Shown here: in pieces, positions 16,228-24,390 of the stretch
Position numbering within the stretch: the stretch's first letter is position 1
Layout: each line of letters opens with the position of its first letter
NCBI RefSeq assembly: GCF_001597745.1
Contig: NZ_LUHJ01000026.1
Location: 458,898-496,013 of the forward strand
Direction: 5' to 3'
Source: Anabaena sp. 4-3
Lineage (GTDB): Bacteria > Cyanobacteriota > Cyanobacteriia > Cyanobacteriales > Nostocaceae
Length of the DNA stretch: 37,116 bases
Program-made: the position numbers and the translations under genes
The notes under the pieces: generated by a model
Database searches by the model: none
Seen by the model: only the letters and a program-made list of their open reading frames with translations
What the model was told of the DNA's origin: nothing

Positions 16228-18903
16228 ATGCAAGTTACCAATATCGAAGAATTAGAATTACTTGTACAACGAGTCAAAACCGCACAAGCCAAATACTCAA
16301 ATTACTCTCAAGAACAAGTTGATTTAATCTTTAAAAAAGCTGCATTAGCAGCTAATGCTGAACGGATTCCTTTAGCAAAATTAGCAGTTGCAGAAACAGG
16401 TATGGGGATTGTAGAAGATAAAGTGATTAAAAACCACTTTGCTTCAGAATTTATCTACAACAAATATAAACATGAAAAAACCTGTGGCATCATTGAAGAA
16501 GACCATACATTCGGCATTGAAAAAATTTATGAGCCTGTAGGTATTGTTGCGGGAATTGTTCCCGTAACTAATCCTACAGCGACAACAATTTTTAAAGCGT
16601 TGATTGCTTTAAAAACTCGTAACGCGATTATTTTCTCACCCCATCCTAAATCTAAAAAATGTACTGTGGAAGCAGCCAAGATTATCCTAAAAGCTGCAAT
16701 TGCCGCAGGTGCGCCAGAAGATATTATTGGTTGGATAGATGAGCCAACAGTGGAGTTATCCAAAGCCTTAATGCAGCATCCTGAAATTAAATTGATTTTA
16801 GCAACTGGCGGGCCGGGAATGGTACGTGCTGCTTATTCTTCAGGTAATCCCTCGTTAGGTGTTGGTGCTGGGAATACTCCCGCCGTAATTGATAGCAGCG
16901 CACATATTCAAATGGCTGTAAGTTCGATTTTATTAAGTAAAACCTTTGACAACGGCATGATTTGCGCTTCTGAGCAATCAGTTGTTGTGGTTGATGATAT
17001 TTACGAAAAAGTCAAACAGGAATTTATCAGTCGTGGTGCATATTTTCTCAATGATGAGGAAAGACAAAAGCTGGGTAATATAATTTTGAAAGAGGGAAGA
17101 TTAAATCCGGCAATTGTAGGACAGTCAGTAGATAATTTAGCTAAGTTAGCAGGAATTGAACTGCAAAGTGATGAAGATACTGCTCAAGCACCACAGATTT
17201 ATAAAGTCTTAATTGGTGAAGTTGAAACAGTCGGAGATGGTGAACCGTTTGCTTATGAAAAATTATCACCAATTTTGGCGATGTATCGAGCCTCAAATTT
17301 CCATGAAGCTGTAGATCAAGCTGAAAACTTGGTGGAATTTGGAGGACTGGGACATACATCGGTATTGTATACAAATCCTGCCAATTTGGATGATATTGCC
17401 TATTTTGAGAATAGAATGAAAACCGGGCGTGTCCTGATTAACACCCCATCTTCTCAAGGTGCAATTGGTGATTTATATAACTTTAAACTTGACCCATCCT
17501 TAACTTTAGGTTGTGGTACTTGGGGCGGTAATACTGTTTCTGATAACGTCACACCGCATCATTTGGTGAATATTAAGACAGTATCACAACGTCGGCAAAA
17601 TATGTTGTGGTTCCGTGTGCCACCGAAAGTATATTTCAAATATGGATGTTTGCCTGTAGCTTTACGCGACTTAGTAGGTAAGGAACGTGCTTTTATTGTG
17701 ACAGATAGACCATTATTTGATTTGGGGATAGTCGATAAAGTTACCCAGGTGTTAGACGAAATTGGTGTCAAACATGACGTATTTCACGATGTTGAACCTG
17801 ATCCAACATTAACTAATGTCAATAAAGGATTAGCCTTACTTAGAAGTTATCAACCGGATGTGATTATTGCTATTGGTGGCGGTTCGCCAATGGATGCTGC
17901 CAAAGTCATGTGGTTGATGTACGAACAGCCTGATGTAGAGTTTGAAGGCTTGGCGATGCGGTTTATGGATATCCGCAAGCGGGTTTATGAATTACCGGCT
18001 TTGGGACAAAAAGCCATCATGGTGGCTATTCCCACAACTTCGGGAACTGGTTCAGAAGTGACACCCTTTGCTGTGGTGACAGATGATAGGGTTGGCGTGA
18101 AATACCCCTTAGCAGATTATGCACTAACTCCGAATATTGCGATCGCCGACCCGGAACTGGTGTTAAATATGCCCAAAAAACTCACAGCCTACGGTGGGAT
18201 TGATGCCTTAACTCATGCCTTAGAAGCCTACGTATCAGTAATGGCAACTGAATTTACCGATGGTTTGGCACTGCAAGCAATTCGACTATTGTTTAAATAT
18301 TTACCTAGTGCTTACAAAAATGGTGCTAAAGACCCGAAAGCGCGGGAAAAAGTACATTATGCCGCCACAATTGCGGGTATGGCCTTTGCGAATGCTTTCT
18401 TGGGTATTTGTCACTCAATGGCACACAAACTCGGTGCAACCTTCCATGTTCCCCACGGACTCGCTAACGCCTTAATGATTTCCCATGTCATCCGCTACAA
18501 CGCCACTGATATTCCTTTCAAGCAAGCAATTTTTCCCCAGTATAAATATCCCAACGCCAAAGACAGATATGCTCAAATAGCTGATCATCTGCGTTTAGGT
18601 GGGAATACTGCTGATGAAAAAGTGGAACTCTTGATTATGGCGATTGAAAATCTCAAACGTCAAATCGATATCCCTGCCACGATTAAACAAGCTCTAGGTG
18701 ACGAAGATCAAGAATTCTACACCAAGGTGGAAGAAATGGCAGAACAAGCATTTGACGATCAATGCACAGGAGCAAACCCACGCTATCCACTCATGAACGA
18801 CTTGAAAGAATTATATGTCTTAGCCTATCAAGGTTGTCGCATCGATGCAGCACTCTATCACAATGGTGATGCGGCAATGTTCTCGGAAAAGGTAGGGGTG
18901 TAG
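16228..18903 (+). CDS. adhE: Bifunctional acetaldehyde-CoA/alcohol dehydrogenase
   Basis: Reduces acetyl-CoA to acetaldehyde and then ethanol, consuming two NADH; the enzyme forms long cytoplasmic spirosome filaments in other bacteria. From ATG 16228 the length is 891 residues, the same as E. coli AdhE; an upstream GTG at 16201 is rejected because AAAGGA sits just before the ATG. The N-terminal aldehyde dehydrogenase half has catalytic Cys246 (GMICASEQ). The C-terminal iron-dependent alcohol dehydrogenase half has GGGSPMDAAK for the cofactor and Asp659, His663, His729 and His743, each shifted by +6 from the E. coli iron ligands. Both halves look active. It follows pflA by 80 bp, so co-transcription is likely. 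The last codons run into a repeat tract. Confidence 0.97.
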   Translation: MQVTNIEELELLVQRVKTAQAKYSNYSQEQVDLIFKKAALAANAERIPLAKLAVAETGMGIVEDKVIKNHFASEFIYNKYKHEKTCGIIEEDHTFGIEKIYEPVGIVAGIVPVTNPTATTIFKALIALKTRNAIIFSPHPKSKKCTVEAAKIILKAAIAAGAPEDIIGWIDEPTVELSKALMQHPEIKLILATGGPGMVRAAYSSGNPSLGVGAGNTPAVIDSSAHIQMAVSSILLSKTFDNGMICASEQSVVVVDDIYEKVKQEFISRGAYFLNDEERQKLGNIILKEGRLNPAIVGQSVDNLAKLAGIELQSDEDTAQAPQIYKVLIGEVETVGDGEPFAYEKLSPILAMYRASNFHEAVDQAENLVEFGGLGHTSVLYTNPANLDDIAYFENRMKTGRVLINTPSSQGAIGDLYNFKLDPSLTLGCGTWGGNTVSDNVTPHHLVNIKTVSQRRQNMLWFRVPPKVYFKYGCLPVALRDLVGKERAFIVTDRPLFDLGIVDKVTQVLDEIGVKHDVFHDVEPDPTLTNVNKGLALLRSYQPDVIIAIGGGSPMDAAKVMWLMYEQPDVEFEGLAMRFMDIRKRVYELPALGQKAIMVAIPTTSGTGSEVTPFAVVTDDRVGVKYPLADYALTPNIAIADPELVLNMPKKLTAYGGIDALTHALEAYVSVMATEFTDGLALQAIRLLFKYLPSAYKNGAKDPKAREKVHYAATIAGMAFANAFLGICHSMAHKLGATFHVPHGLANALMISHVIRYNATDIPFKQAIFPQYKYPNAKDRYAQIADHLRLGGNTADEKVELLIMAIENLKRQIDIPATIKQALGDEDQEFYTKVEEMAEQAFDDQCTGANPRYPLMNDLKELYVLAYQGCRIDAALYHNGDAAMFSEKVGV

Positions 18904-19019
18904 GGGAAGATGAGGAAGTAGGGGAGGCAAGGGGGTCTTCTGGAGGTAATGCTCCTCATACTCTCTATCCACCTTTTTAGGGTGTAGGGGAAGATGAGGA
19001 AGTAGGGGAGGCAAGGGGG
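18897..19019. repeat. 39-bp direct repeat pair overlapping the adhE stop
   Basis: The 39-base segment starting GGTGTAGGGGAAGATGAGGA and ending GGCAAGGGGG occurs at 18897-18935 and identically at 18981-19019, separated by 45 bases. The first copy contains the last two bases before the adhE stop and the stop codon TAG itself. Confidence 0.9.
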
Positions 19020-19084
19020 CAGGGGGCAAGGGGGAGAATACTTTCCCCATTTCTCCCTGCTCCCTGCTCCAATTCCTCTTATTT

Positions 19085-19135
19085 CCCAGTCCCCAATCCC
19101 CAGTCCCCAATCCCCAATCCCCAGTCCCCAATCCC
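19085..19135. repeat. CCCCAGT/CCCCAAT heptamer tract
   Basis: Tandem CCCCAGT and CCCCAAT heptamers, about seven units, complete the adhE-to-ATPase gap (18904-19252). Complementary GGGGCAAGGGGG-type sequence lies just to the left, so the region could fold strongly in RNA. No gene in the gap. Confidence 0.8.
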
Positions 19136-19252
19136 TCTGTTGAAAATTAATCTCCTGACGTACAATCTTTGCTTCAGATTTCGCCTACGCTCAAATAAGA
19201 GACGCTTTTTATCAAACGTCATCATTTTCGTAGCGAATCTAAAACACTTGCC

Positions 19253-21670
19253 ATGCAACTTGTCCCGAAAACTCAGCTTGAACCAGAAACAACCCCGACT
19301 AGAGATAAAATTCTGCTGGATGTTGGGGGTATGAAGTGTGCTGGCTGTGTCAGTGCTGTAGAGCGACAGCTAACCCAATATCCAGGTGTAAAGAGTGCCT
19401 GTGTGAATCTGGCTACAGAGGTAGCCGTGGTAGAATTAGAGAATGGGACTGTAGACCCAGAAGCATTAGCCCAGAAATTAACAGCATCTGGATTTCCTAG
19501 TCAACTGCGCCAAGCTAACAATCAAGTAGTAGGTAATTCTTCACTCACAGATCCCACAGAAAAACAGCAACAAAAAATGCGTACAGCATGGCGGCAATTA
19601 ATCATTGCTGCGGTGCTGTTGTTATTTTCTGGGATGGGACATTTGGGTGATTTTGGCAGTCCGATTTTATCCTCATTAACCAATATCTGGTTTCACTTTG
19701 GACTGGCAACGGTAGCATTATTAATTCCTGGTAGACCAATTTTAGTAGATGGTTGGCTGGGTTGGCGACGTAATGCCCCTAACATGAATACCTTAGTGGG
19801 ATTGGGAACTGTTACCGCCTACACAGCCAGCGTCATAGCACTACTGTTTCCCCAACTCGGTTGGGAGTGCTTCTTTGATGAACCAGTGATGATGCTGGGT
19901 TTTATTTTGTTGGGTAGGACATTAGAACAACAAGCCAGAGGCAGGGCGGCGGCGGCATTTCGGCAATTGCTGGCACTCCAACCACAAGTAGCGCGATTGA
20001 TTCCTAACCCAGATTTAGAAAAGATGGGGCTGGGAACAAATAGTATAGAAATTCCCGCAGAACAGGTACGAGTTGGGGAATGGGTGCAGGTGCTACCGGG
20101 AGATAAAATCCCTGTTGATGGTGAGGTACGCTTTGGGCAAACAACGGTAGATGAGTCGATGTTGACTGGGGAAGCGGTGCCAGTCATTAAACAAACAAGC
20201 GATACAGTGGCAGCAGGTACTATCAATCAGTCAGGTGCGATCGCCATTCAAGCCACCCGTACAGGTAGCGACACCACCTTGGCGCACATTGTCGCCTTAG
20301 TAGAAGCTGCCCAAACTCGCAAAGCCCCTGTCCAAAAATTAGCTGACATCGTAGCGGGTTATTTTACCTACGGTGTCTTGACTGCATCTGTATTGACATT
20401 TACCTTTTGGTACTTCGTCGGCACTCACATCTGGCCTGATGCCACCCTCTCAGATGGTGTGGCAATGATGAATCATGCCGCCCATAGTATCCCCCATTCC
20501 CAAGTCCCGATTCACCACTCCCCACTACTAATTAGTTTAAAATTAGCGATCGCCGTCATGGTTGTCGCTTGTCCTTGCGCGTTAGGATTGGCTACACCTA
20601 CAGCGATTCTTGTGGGTACTGGTATGGGTGCAGAACGGGGTTTATTAATTAAAGGTGGCGACGTTTTAGAAAAGGTACATCAGCTAAAAACAATTGTCTT
20701 CGATAAAACCGGCACACTCACCACAGGTAATCCCAAAGTGACTGATTGTGTGGTGATGGCAGGATTGGGAACTGGGGAAAATCAGCACACCTTGATTCAA
20801 TTAGCTGCTGCTGTGGAAAGCGGAACTTATCACCCCTTAGCCAAGGCGATTCAGCGAGAAGCGCAGCGTTTACAGTTATCTATTCCAGAGGCGGTAGACT
20901 TCCACACTGAGCCAGGTTTGGGTGTATCGGCTGTGGTTGCAGGTCAAACTGTACTTTTGGGAAACTGGGAATGGTTGACTGGGCATGGAATCGCCCTTGA
21001 TGACACAGCACAACAGGCAGCGCACAAGCTAGCAACAGAAGGTAAAACCGTTGTGGGTGTGGCAGTTGCAGGTACTTTAGCCGGACTGATTGGTGTGCAA
21101 GATACTCTGAGAACAGATGCCTATGATACAGTAGAAAAGTTGCGCCAGATGGGTTTGCGAGTCATCCTACTCAGTGGCGATCGCCTAGAAGCTGTCAGTG
21201 CCATAGCGCAATCATTAAGCATAGATAGTGCTGATGTGATGGCAGGTGTTCCCCCCAGCAAAAAAGCTACTGTCATTCAAGAACTTCAAGCCCAAGATGC
21301 CCATCCCGTGGCAATGGTGGGGGATGGCATCAATGATGCTCCCGCTTTATCGCAAGCCGATGTTGGCATTGCTTTACACTCAGGCACAGATGTAGCAATG
21401 GAAACCGCTCAAATCGTCCTCATGCGCGATCGCCTGAGTGATGTTGTGGAGGCAATTCAACTCAGTCGAGCCACCTTTAACAAAATTCGTCAGAATTTGT
21501 TCTGGGCTTTTGCCTATAACACCGTTGGTATTCCTCTAGCTGCTGGTGTTTTATTACCCAACTTCGGTTTTGTCCTCAGTCCTGCCGGTGCTGCTGCCTT
21601 AATGGCTTTTAGTTCCGTTAGTGTGGTGACAAACTCAGTGTTATTGCGTAGGTTAGCCCATCGTGGTTGA
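19253..21670 (+). CDS. Heavy-metal translocating P-type ATPase, copper type (CtaA/PacS-like)
   Basis: A P1B ATPase of 805 residues. One N-terminal metal-binding domain with GMKCAGC (Cys29, Cys32); membrane motif CPC (440-442, in VVACPCALGLATPT) typical of Cu+ pumps; phosphorylated Asp484 in DKTGTLT; the HP locus in GTYHPLAKAI; GDGINDAP at 690-697. In cyanobacteria two such pumps, CtaA and PacS, move copper across the plasma membrane and into thylakoids for plastocyanin and cytochrome oxidase; I cannot tell which this is. The extracytoplasmic loop before CPC (around 404-425) is an unusual His-rich insert (MNHAAHSIPHSQVPIHHSP) encoded by DNA that looks like the neighbouring short repeats. No metallochaperone gene is adjacent. 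Confidence 0.93.
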   Translation: MQLVPKTQLEPETTPTRDKILLDVGGMKCAGCVSAVERQLTQYPGVKSACVNLATEVAVVELENGTVDPEALAQKLTASGFPSQLRQANNQVVGNSSLTDPTEKQQQKMRTAWRQLIIAAVLLLFSGMGHLGDFGSPILSSLTNIWFHFGLATVALLIPGRPILVDGWLGWRRNAPNMNTLVGLGTVTAYTASVIALLFPQLGWECFFDEPVMMLGFILLGRTLEQQARGRAAAAFRQLLALQPQVARLIPNPDLEKMGLGTNSIEIPAEQVRVGEWVQVLPGDKIPVDGEVRFGQTTVDESMLTGEAVPVIKQTSDTVAAGTINQSGAIAIQATRTGSDTTLAHIVALVEAAQTRKAPVQKLADIVAGYFTYGVLTASVLTFTFWYFVGTHIWPDATLSDGVAMMNHAAHSIPHSQVPIHHSPLLISLKLAIAVMVVACPCALGLATPTAILVGTGMGAERGLLIKGGDVLEKVHQLKTIVFDKTGTLTTGNPKVTDCVVMAGLGTGENQHTLIQLAAAVESGTYHPLAKAIQREAQRLQLSIPEAVDFHTEPGLGVSAVVAGQTVLLGNWEWLTGHGIALDDTAQQAAHKLATEGKTVVGVAVAGTLAGLIGVQDTLRTDAYDTVEKLRQMGLRVILLSGDRLEAVSAIAQSLSIDSADVMAGVPPSKKATVIQELQAQDAHPVAMVGDGINDAPALSQADVGIALHSGTDVAMETAQIVLMRDRLSDVVEAIQLSRATFNKIRQNLFWAFAYNTVGIPLAAGVLLPNFGFVLSPAGAAALMAFSSVSVVTNSVLLRRLAHRG

Positions 21671-21676
21671 CGCACT

Positions 21677-21697
21677 CCCCGCAATTCAATTGCGGGG
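21677..21697. terminator. Stem-loop after the P-type ATPase gene
   Basis: CCCCGCAATT and AATTGCGGGG form a perfect 10-bp stem around one base, six bases after the ATPase stop. A T run is missing, so it may protect the 3' end or act as a weak terminator. Confidence 0.45.
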
Positions 21698-21833
21698 ATT
21701 CTGGGGTCAAACAGCGATTGCAGGCACAGCCCGTCTTACTTCACCTAACCCAATGGACAACGCCCTGCCCATGAACTTATCGTACCACAACCGTTGGCGC
21801 AAGCCTTCCCGAAGGGTATGAAAGTGGGCGATA

Positions 21834-22337
21834 ATGGCAGGCAACAATATTCAACACATTGGGATTAATCAAAATTTCAACGATTGTGGTAACGATTTAT
21901 CAATGGCACCAGCAACTGATGAAAGTCATCTATTAATTATTGAAGACGATCAAGGTCGTCAAGAACTCACTTTAGAACACTCTGTTTACTCTATCGGCAG
22001 AGGTCGTGAGTGTAATATTCGTTTAATATCTCAATTCGTTTCCCGTCGCCATGCTACCTTGGTAAGATTGCCACGATATCCTCACGGGAATAGCTATTAT
22101 TACCGGATTGTTGATGGTGATGGACAAGGAAAACCTAGTGCCAATGGTTTCATGATTAACGGCCGCAAAATGCCAGCCCACGATTTAAAAAACGAAGATG
22201 AAATCGTTTTCGGCCCTAAAGTTCGTGCTATTTATTATATATTGAAAAACTCTCAGCGTTCTGGACAAACAGATGCCAGTGAGTATGATATTACGCTGAT
22301 TAATCCTGGCATGAATCAGGATATCGAAGAGTTGTGA
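21834..22337 (+). CDS. FHA domain protein
   Basis: 167 residues with one forkhead-associated domain (about 32-130), which binds phosphothreonine peptides. The conserved positions are visible: Gly55-Arg56 (SIGRGRECNI), Ser70-Arg-Arg-His73 (VSRRHATL) and Asn104-Gly-x-x-x-Asn109 (ANGFMINGRK). No other domain; the N-terminus (MAGNNIQHIGINQNFND) and C-terminus are polar and probably disordered. Single-domain FHA proteins usually act as adaptors downstream of Ser/Thr kinases, which are numerous in Nostocales, but none is encoded here. ATG 21834 lacks a strong ribosome-binding site; Met24 is a possible alternative start. Confidence 0.9.
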   Translation: MAGNNIQHIGINQNFNDCGNDLSMAPATDESHLLIIEDDQGRQELTLEHSVYSIGRGRECNIRLISQFVSRRHATLVRLPRYPHGNSYYYRIVDGDGQGKPSANGFMINGRKMPAHDLKNEDEIVFGPKVRAIYYILKNSQRSGQTDASEYDITLINPGMNQDIEEL

Positions 22338-22349
22338 ACTGTCAAGAAT

Positions 22350-22370
22350 CACCGACGTAGAACGTCGGTG
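22350..22370. terminator. Hairpin between convergent genes
   Basis: CACCGACGT and ACGTCGGTG pair perfectly with a 3-base loop, between the ends of the FHA gene and the convergent small gene. Such a symmetric stem could stop transcription from both sides; there is no T run. Confidence 0.5.
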
Positions 22371-22376
22371 AGTATG

Positions 22377-22724
22377 TCAACCAGCCAGACTTTCAATTAA
22401 ATGCCAATGGCGACTCTCTTCAATCGCCTGCCGAATATAATCAAACATTTGTCGGCAGTGATTATAAACTTGCAGTGGTAATTCTTCATTCTTAATTACA
22501 ATACTCATCCGGCTTTCTGTCGCAGTAGCCGTTGATTTATCAATCAGCACTTCCACTTTCACCATTTTAGAAAAAGGAACATTTCCAGGAATCTCACGAG
22601 CCAGAATGTAATCCGGTGTATAGTATTGTATTTCCAAATTACAGTCCTGTAGAAGGTCTAGCACTAATGGCTGGAGATGATCAACGTGAATAGAAATAGT
22701 AAATGAACAGGTATAGCGAGCCAT
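22377..22724 (-). CDS. Conserved hypothetical protein, 115 residues
   Basis: A soluble 115-residue protein. N-terminal strand-rich half (RYTCSFTISIHVDHLQPLVLDLLQDCNLEIQYYTPDYILAREIPG) continues to VKVEVLIDKSTATATESRMSIVIKNEELPLQVYNHCRQMFDYIRQAIEES. The pattern of strands, a helix and a further strand pair suggests a small alpha+beta fold like bacterial lipid- or hydrophobe-binding domains, but I do not recognise a named family. Start ATG follows a GGGGTGGGG tract. Convergent with the FHA gene. Codon use resembles its neighbours. Confidence 0.75.
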   Translation of the reverse strand: MARYTCSFTISIHVDHLQPLVLDLLQDCNLEIQYYTPDYILAREIPGNVPFSKMVKVEVLIDKSTATATESRMSIVIKNEELPLQVYNHCRQMFDYIRQAIEESRHWHLIESLAG

Positions 22725-23212
22725 AGTAGCCCCACCCCTTGCAACACTCCGTCCATCCTATAATACCTAAGCAGCTAAACGGTAACTCGTGATAGATTCC
22801 TTAAACAAAAACATTGATAGCACTAGCTGAGGAGAGTTTCAAAATCCCAGGACTTTGACACAAATATGCGCCTCTTTTTGGGCGATCGCGCCATTAACAT
22901 CCTTTTTATAGAAAATTCCTCCACAACCCCAGCCGACTAGACACAGACAGCACTAGGTCGAACTGAGAGAACGGTGGACATTTACAGCAATTTTAAGCTA
23001 AAGTTGTAATGAGTTTGTTTTAGATGAAAGGGTGGCAAAGCAAACGTCAAACAACAAGAAAACACATCTGCTCAAACTTTGATTTCCGCAGCAATCAAAA
23101 GCAACACTCAAGGTTGCACAGATGTAATAGTAGTATGTAATCTCCTTGCATATACAAAGCAGCAACAAAAATCAAACTGGGAAAACTTCCCCCATAGTAA
23201 ACAGACTTCAAT
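22725..23212. other. Divergent upstream region, no gene seen
   Basis: A 488-base gap between the minus-strand small gene and the Fur-family gene, so it must hold promoters for both. A TATTAT on the minus strand near 22755 could be a -10 element for the small gene. I see no dyad typical of Fur/PerR boxes with confidence and no RNA gene. Confidence 0.45.
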
Positions 23213-23674
23213 ATGCAAAAACAGGCAGGATCAACAAAACCCATTCGTTCTTTAACAGATGCACTGGAGCGGTGTCAACAACTTGGTATGCGCGTTAGCC
23301 GCCAACGCCGTTTTATTCTAGAACTGTTATGGCAAGCCAATGAACACCTTTCTGCCAGGGAGATTTACGATCGCCTCAACCAACAAGGTAAAGACATCGG
23401 TCATACATCTGTGTATCAAAACCTAGAAGCATTATCTAGTCAGGGGATCATTGAGTGTATTGAACGCTGTGATGGGCGTTTATACGGCAATATCAGTGAT
23501 TCTCACAGTCATGTGAACTGTCTCGATACTAATCAAATTCTGGACGTTCATATCCAACTACCAGAAGAATTCATCCGAGAAGTGGAAGAAAAAACAGGTG
23601 TGAAAATTACTGATTACAGTATCAACTTCTATGGTTATCGTGATCCCCAGACAAATCAGCAACAAGCCAGCTAG
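23213..23674 (+). CDS. furC: Fur family transcriptional regulator, FurC/PerR-like
   Basis: 153 residues. Winged-helix N-terminus (RVSRQRRFILELLWQANEHLSAREIYDRL...GHTSVYQNLEAL) and a C-terminal metal-binding/dimer domain. His45, Asp96, His98, His100 and Asp111 fit the regulatory metal site; the spacing His98-x-His100 to Asp111 matches B. subtilis PerR His91-x-His93 to Asp104. The structural zinc CxxC pairs of classic Fur are missing: only Cys103 remains of the first, and no C-terminal pair exists. This and the overall sequence match what I recall of Anabaena FurC, the PerR-like peroxide sensor, better than FurA or FurB/Zur; the paralogue call is less sure than the family. Likely controls peroxide defence genes elsewhere. 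Confidence 0.82.
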   Translation: MQKQAGSTKPIRSLTDALERCQQLGMRVSRQRRFILELLWQANEHLSAREIYDRLNQQGKDIGHTSVYQNLEALSSQGIIECIERCDGRLYGNISDSHSHVNCLDTNQILDVHIQLPEEFIREVEEKTGVKITDYSINFYGYRDPQTNQQQAS

Positions 23675-23682
23675 ATCAATAA

Positions 23683-23946
23683 CTATAATTGCGCTCGAAT
23701 CGTAAAAGCATAGTCACCGCCTGGTTCTAGCTGATAATCTTGCTGTTCCAAAAAACGCCCCAAGGGTTCTTTAATTAGCGCACGGCCTTGAGATGGCTTA
23801 ACAGAAAGTTCTCCTTGGCGAAAGTTCCATTGAAAATGCCACTGAAAATCCCCTGCACTGACTTCGCCTTCTAGAAAGCCTTGTTGCCAGGATTGGCGGG
23901 TAATTTTAACATAGGCAGTAGTTTCTGGCAAACGTTTAGCACTCAC
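23683..23946 (-). CDS. Conserved small cyanobacterial protein (possibly DUF3146)
   Basis: An 87-residue soluble protein ending 8 bases from the convergent Fur-family gene. It is rich in aromatic residues and beta strands: AYVKITRQSWQQGFLEGEVSAGDFQWHFQWNFRQGELSVKPSQGRALIKEPLGRFLEQQDYQLEPGGDYAFTIRAQL is the order of strands, with the QWHFQWNF pair notable. I think it belongs to the cyanobacterial DUF3146 family, but this is from memory and moderate. No catalytic motif is seen. Function unknown. Confidence 0.7.
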   Translation of the reverse strand: MSAKRLPETTAYVKITRQSWQQGFLEGEVSAGDFQWHFQWNFRQGELSVKPSQGRALIKEPLGRFLEQQDYQLEPGGDYAFTIRAQL

Positions 23947-24187
23947 AATGCTTGGTGTTAAGTGGGTAACAAAACCTAACTATGTAGGCTCTTTCTTTTA
24001 TTTACCAAACTTCGCCGCGATCGACAAATCAAGTAAGTGAGTATTTTTGCTGAAAATACTGGTAACAGCGTTAATAATAATACTGTTTTCGCTAATAATC
24101 CCCTATTTCATCTGCTTGGGTGTTTCTGCGGTTGTTAGTTACAAACGTAATTAATGATACTAAAGACCGAAATTAAATTAAGCCTAA

Positions 24188-24302
24188 CGACTGAAGTCGT
24201 CCGGCTTCTTCACTGCATTGAGCCTGCGTAGGCAGGCTACCCTTTGGGAAGCCGCGCAAAGCGCGTCTATGTTCCGATAGCCGCGACTTTAGTCGTCCGG
24301 CT
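24188..24302. repeat. Dispersed-repeat cluster with paired 19-bp units
   Basis: CGACTGAAGTCGTCCGGCT (24188-24206) recurs as CGACTTTAGTCGTCCGGCT (24284-24302), each containing its own small stem. Between them lie GCCTGC-GTAG-GCAGGC (24222-24237) and a GCGCAAAGCGC stem. The block fills much of the 444-bp gap before pnp's end (23947-24390). It resembles intergenic repeat clusters of Nostocales. No gene in the gap. Confidence 0.65.
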
Positions 24303-24320
24303 GCTATTCAGTTATCAGTA

Positions 24321-24357
24321 AAAAATTGGTCGGCGATGCCTACCTAAAAGGCATCGC
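24321..24357 (-). terminator. Terminator of pnp
   Basis: Read on the minus strand, GCGATGCC and GGCATCGC pair with a 9-base loop and are followed within a few bases by AATTTTTT. A second perfect stem (GGATTTTAGAT / ATCTAAAATCC, 24358-24382) lies between it and the pnp stop and may be a 3'-end stabiliser. Confidence 0.7.
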
Positions 24358-24390
24358 GGATTTTAGATTTTATCTAAAATCCAAATCGAA

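Noticed and set aside
18820-19131. 103-residue reading frame on the minus strand after adhE
   Set aside because: Its protein is low-complexity (GDWGLGTGDWGLG, PLPPLLPHLPLHP) and is simply the translation of the tandem and direct repeats; it also overlaps the adhE end.
19819-20226. 135-residue minus-strand frame inside the P-type ATPase
   Set aside because: Antisense shadow of a conserved domain, with no recognisable protein features.
22725-23212. tRNA or small RNA gene upstream of the Fur-family gene
   Set aside because: No tRNA-like arms (no GGTTCGAATCC-type T loop) and no strong hairpin with T run were found.
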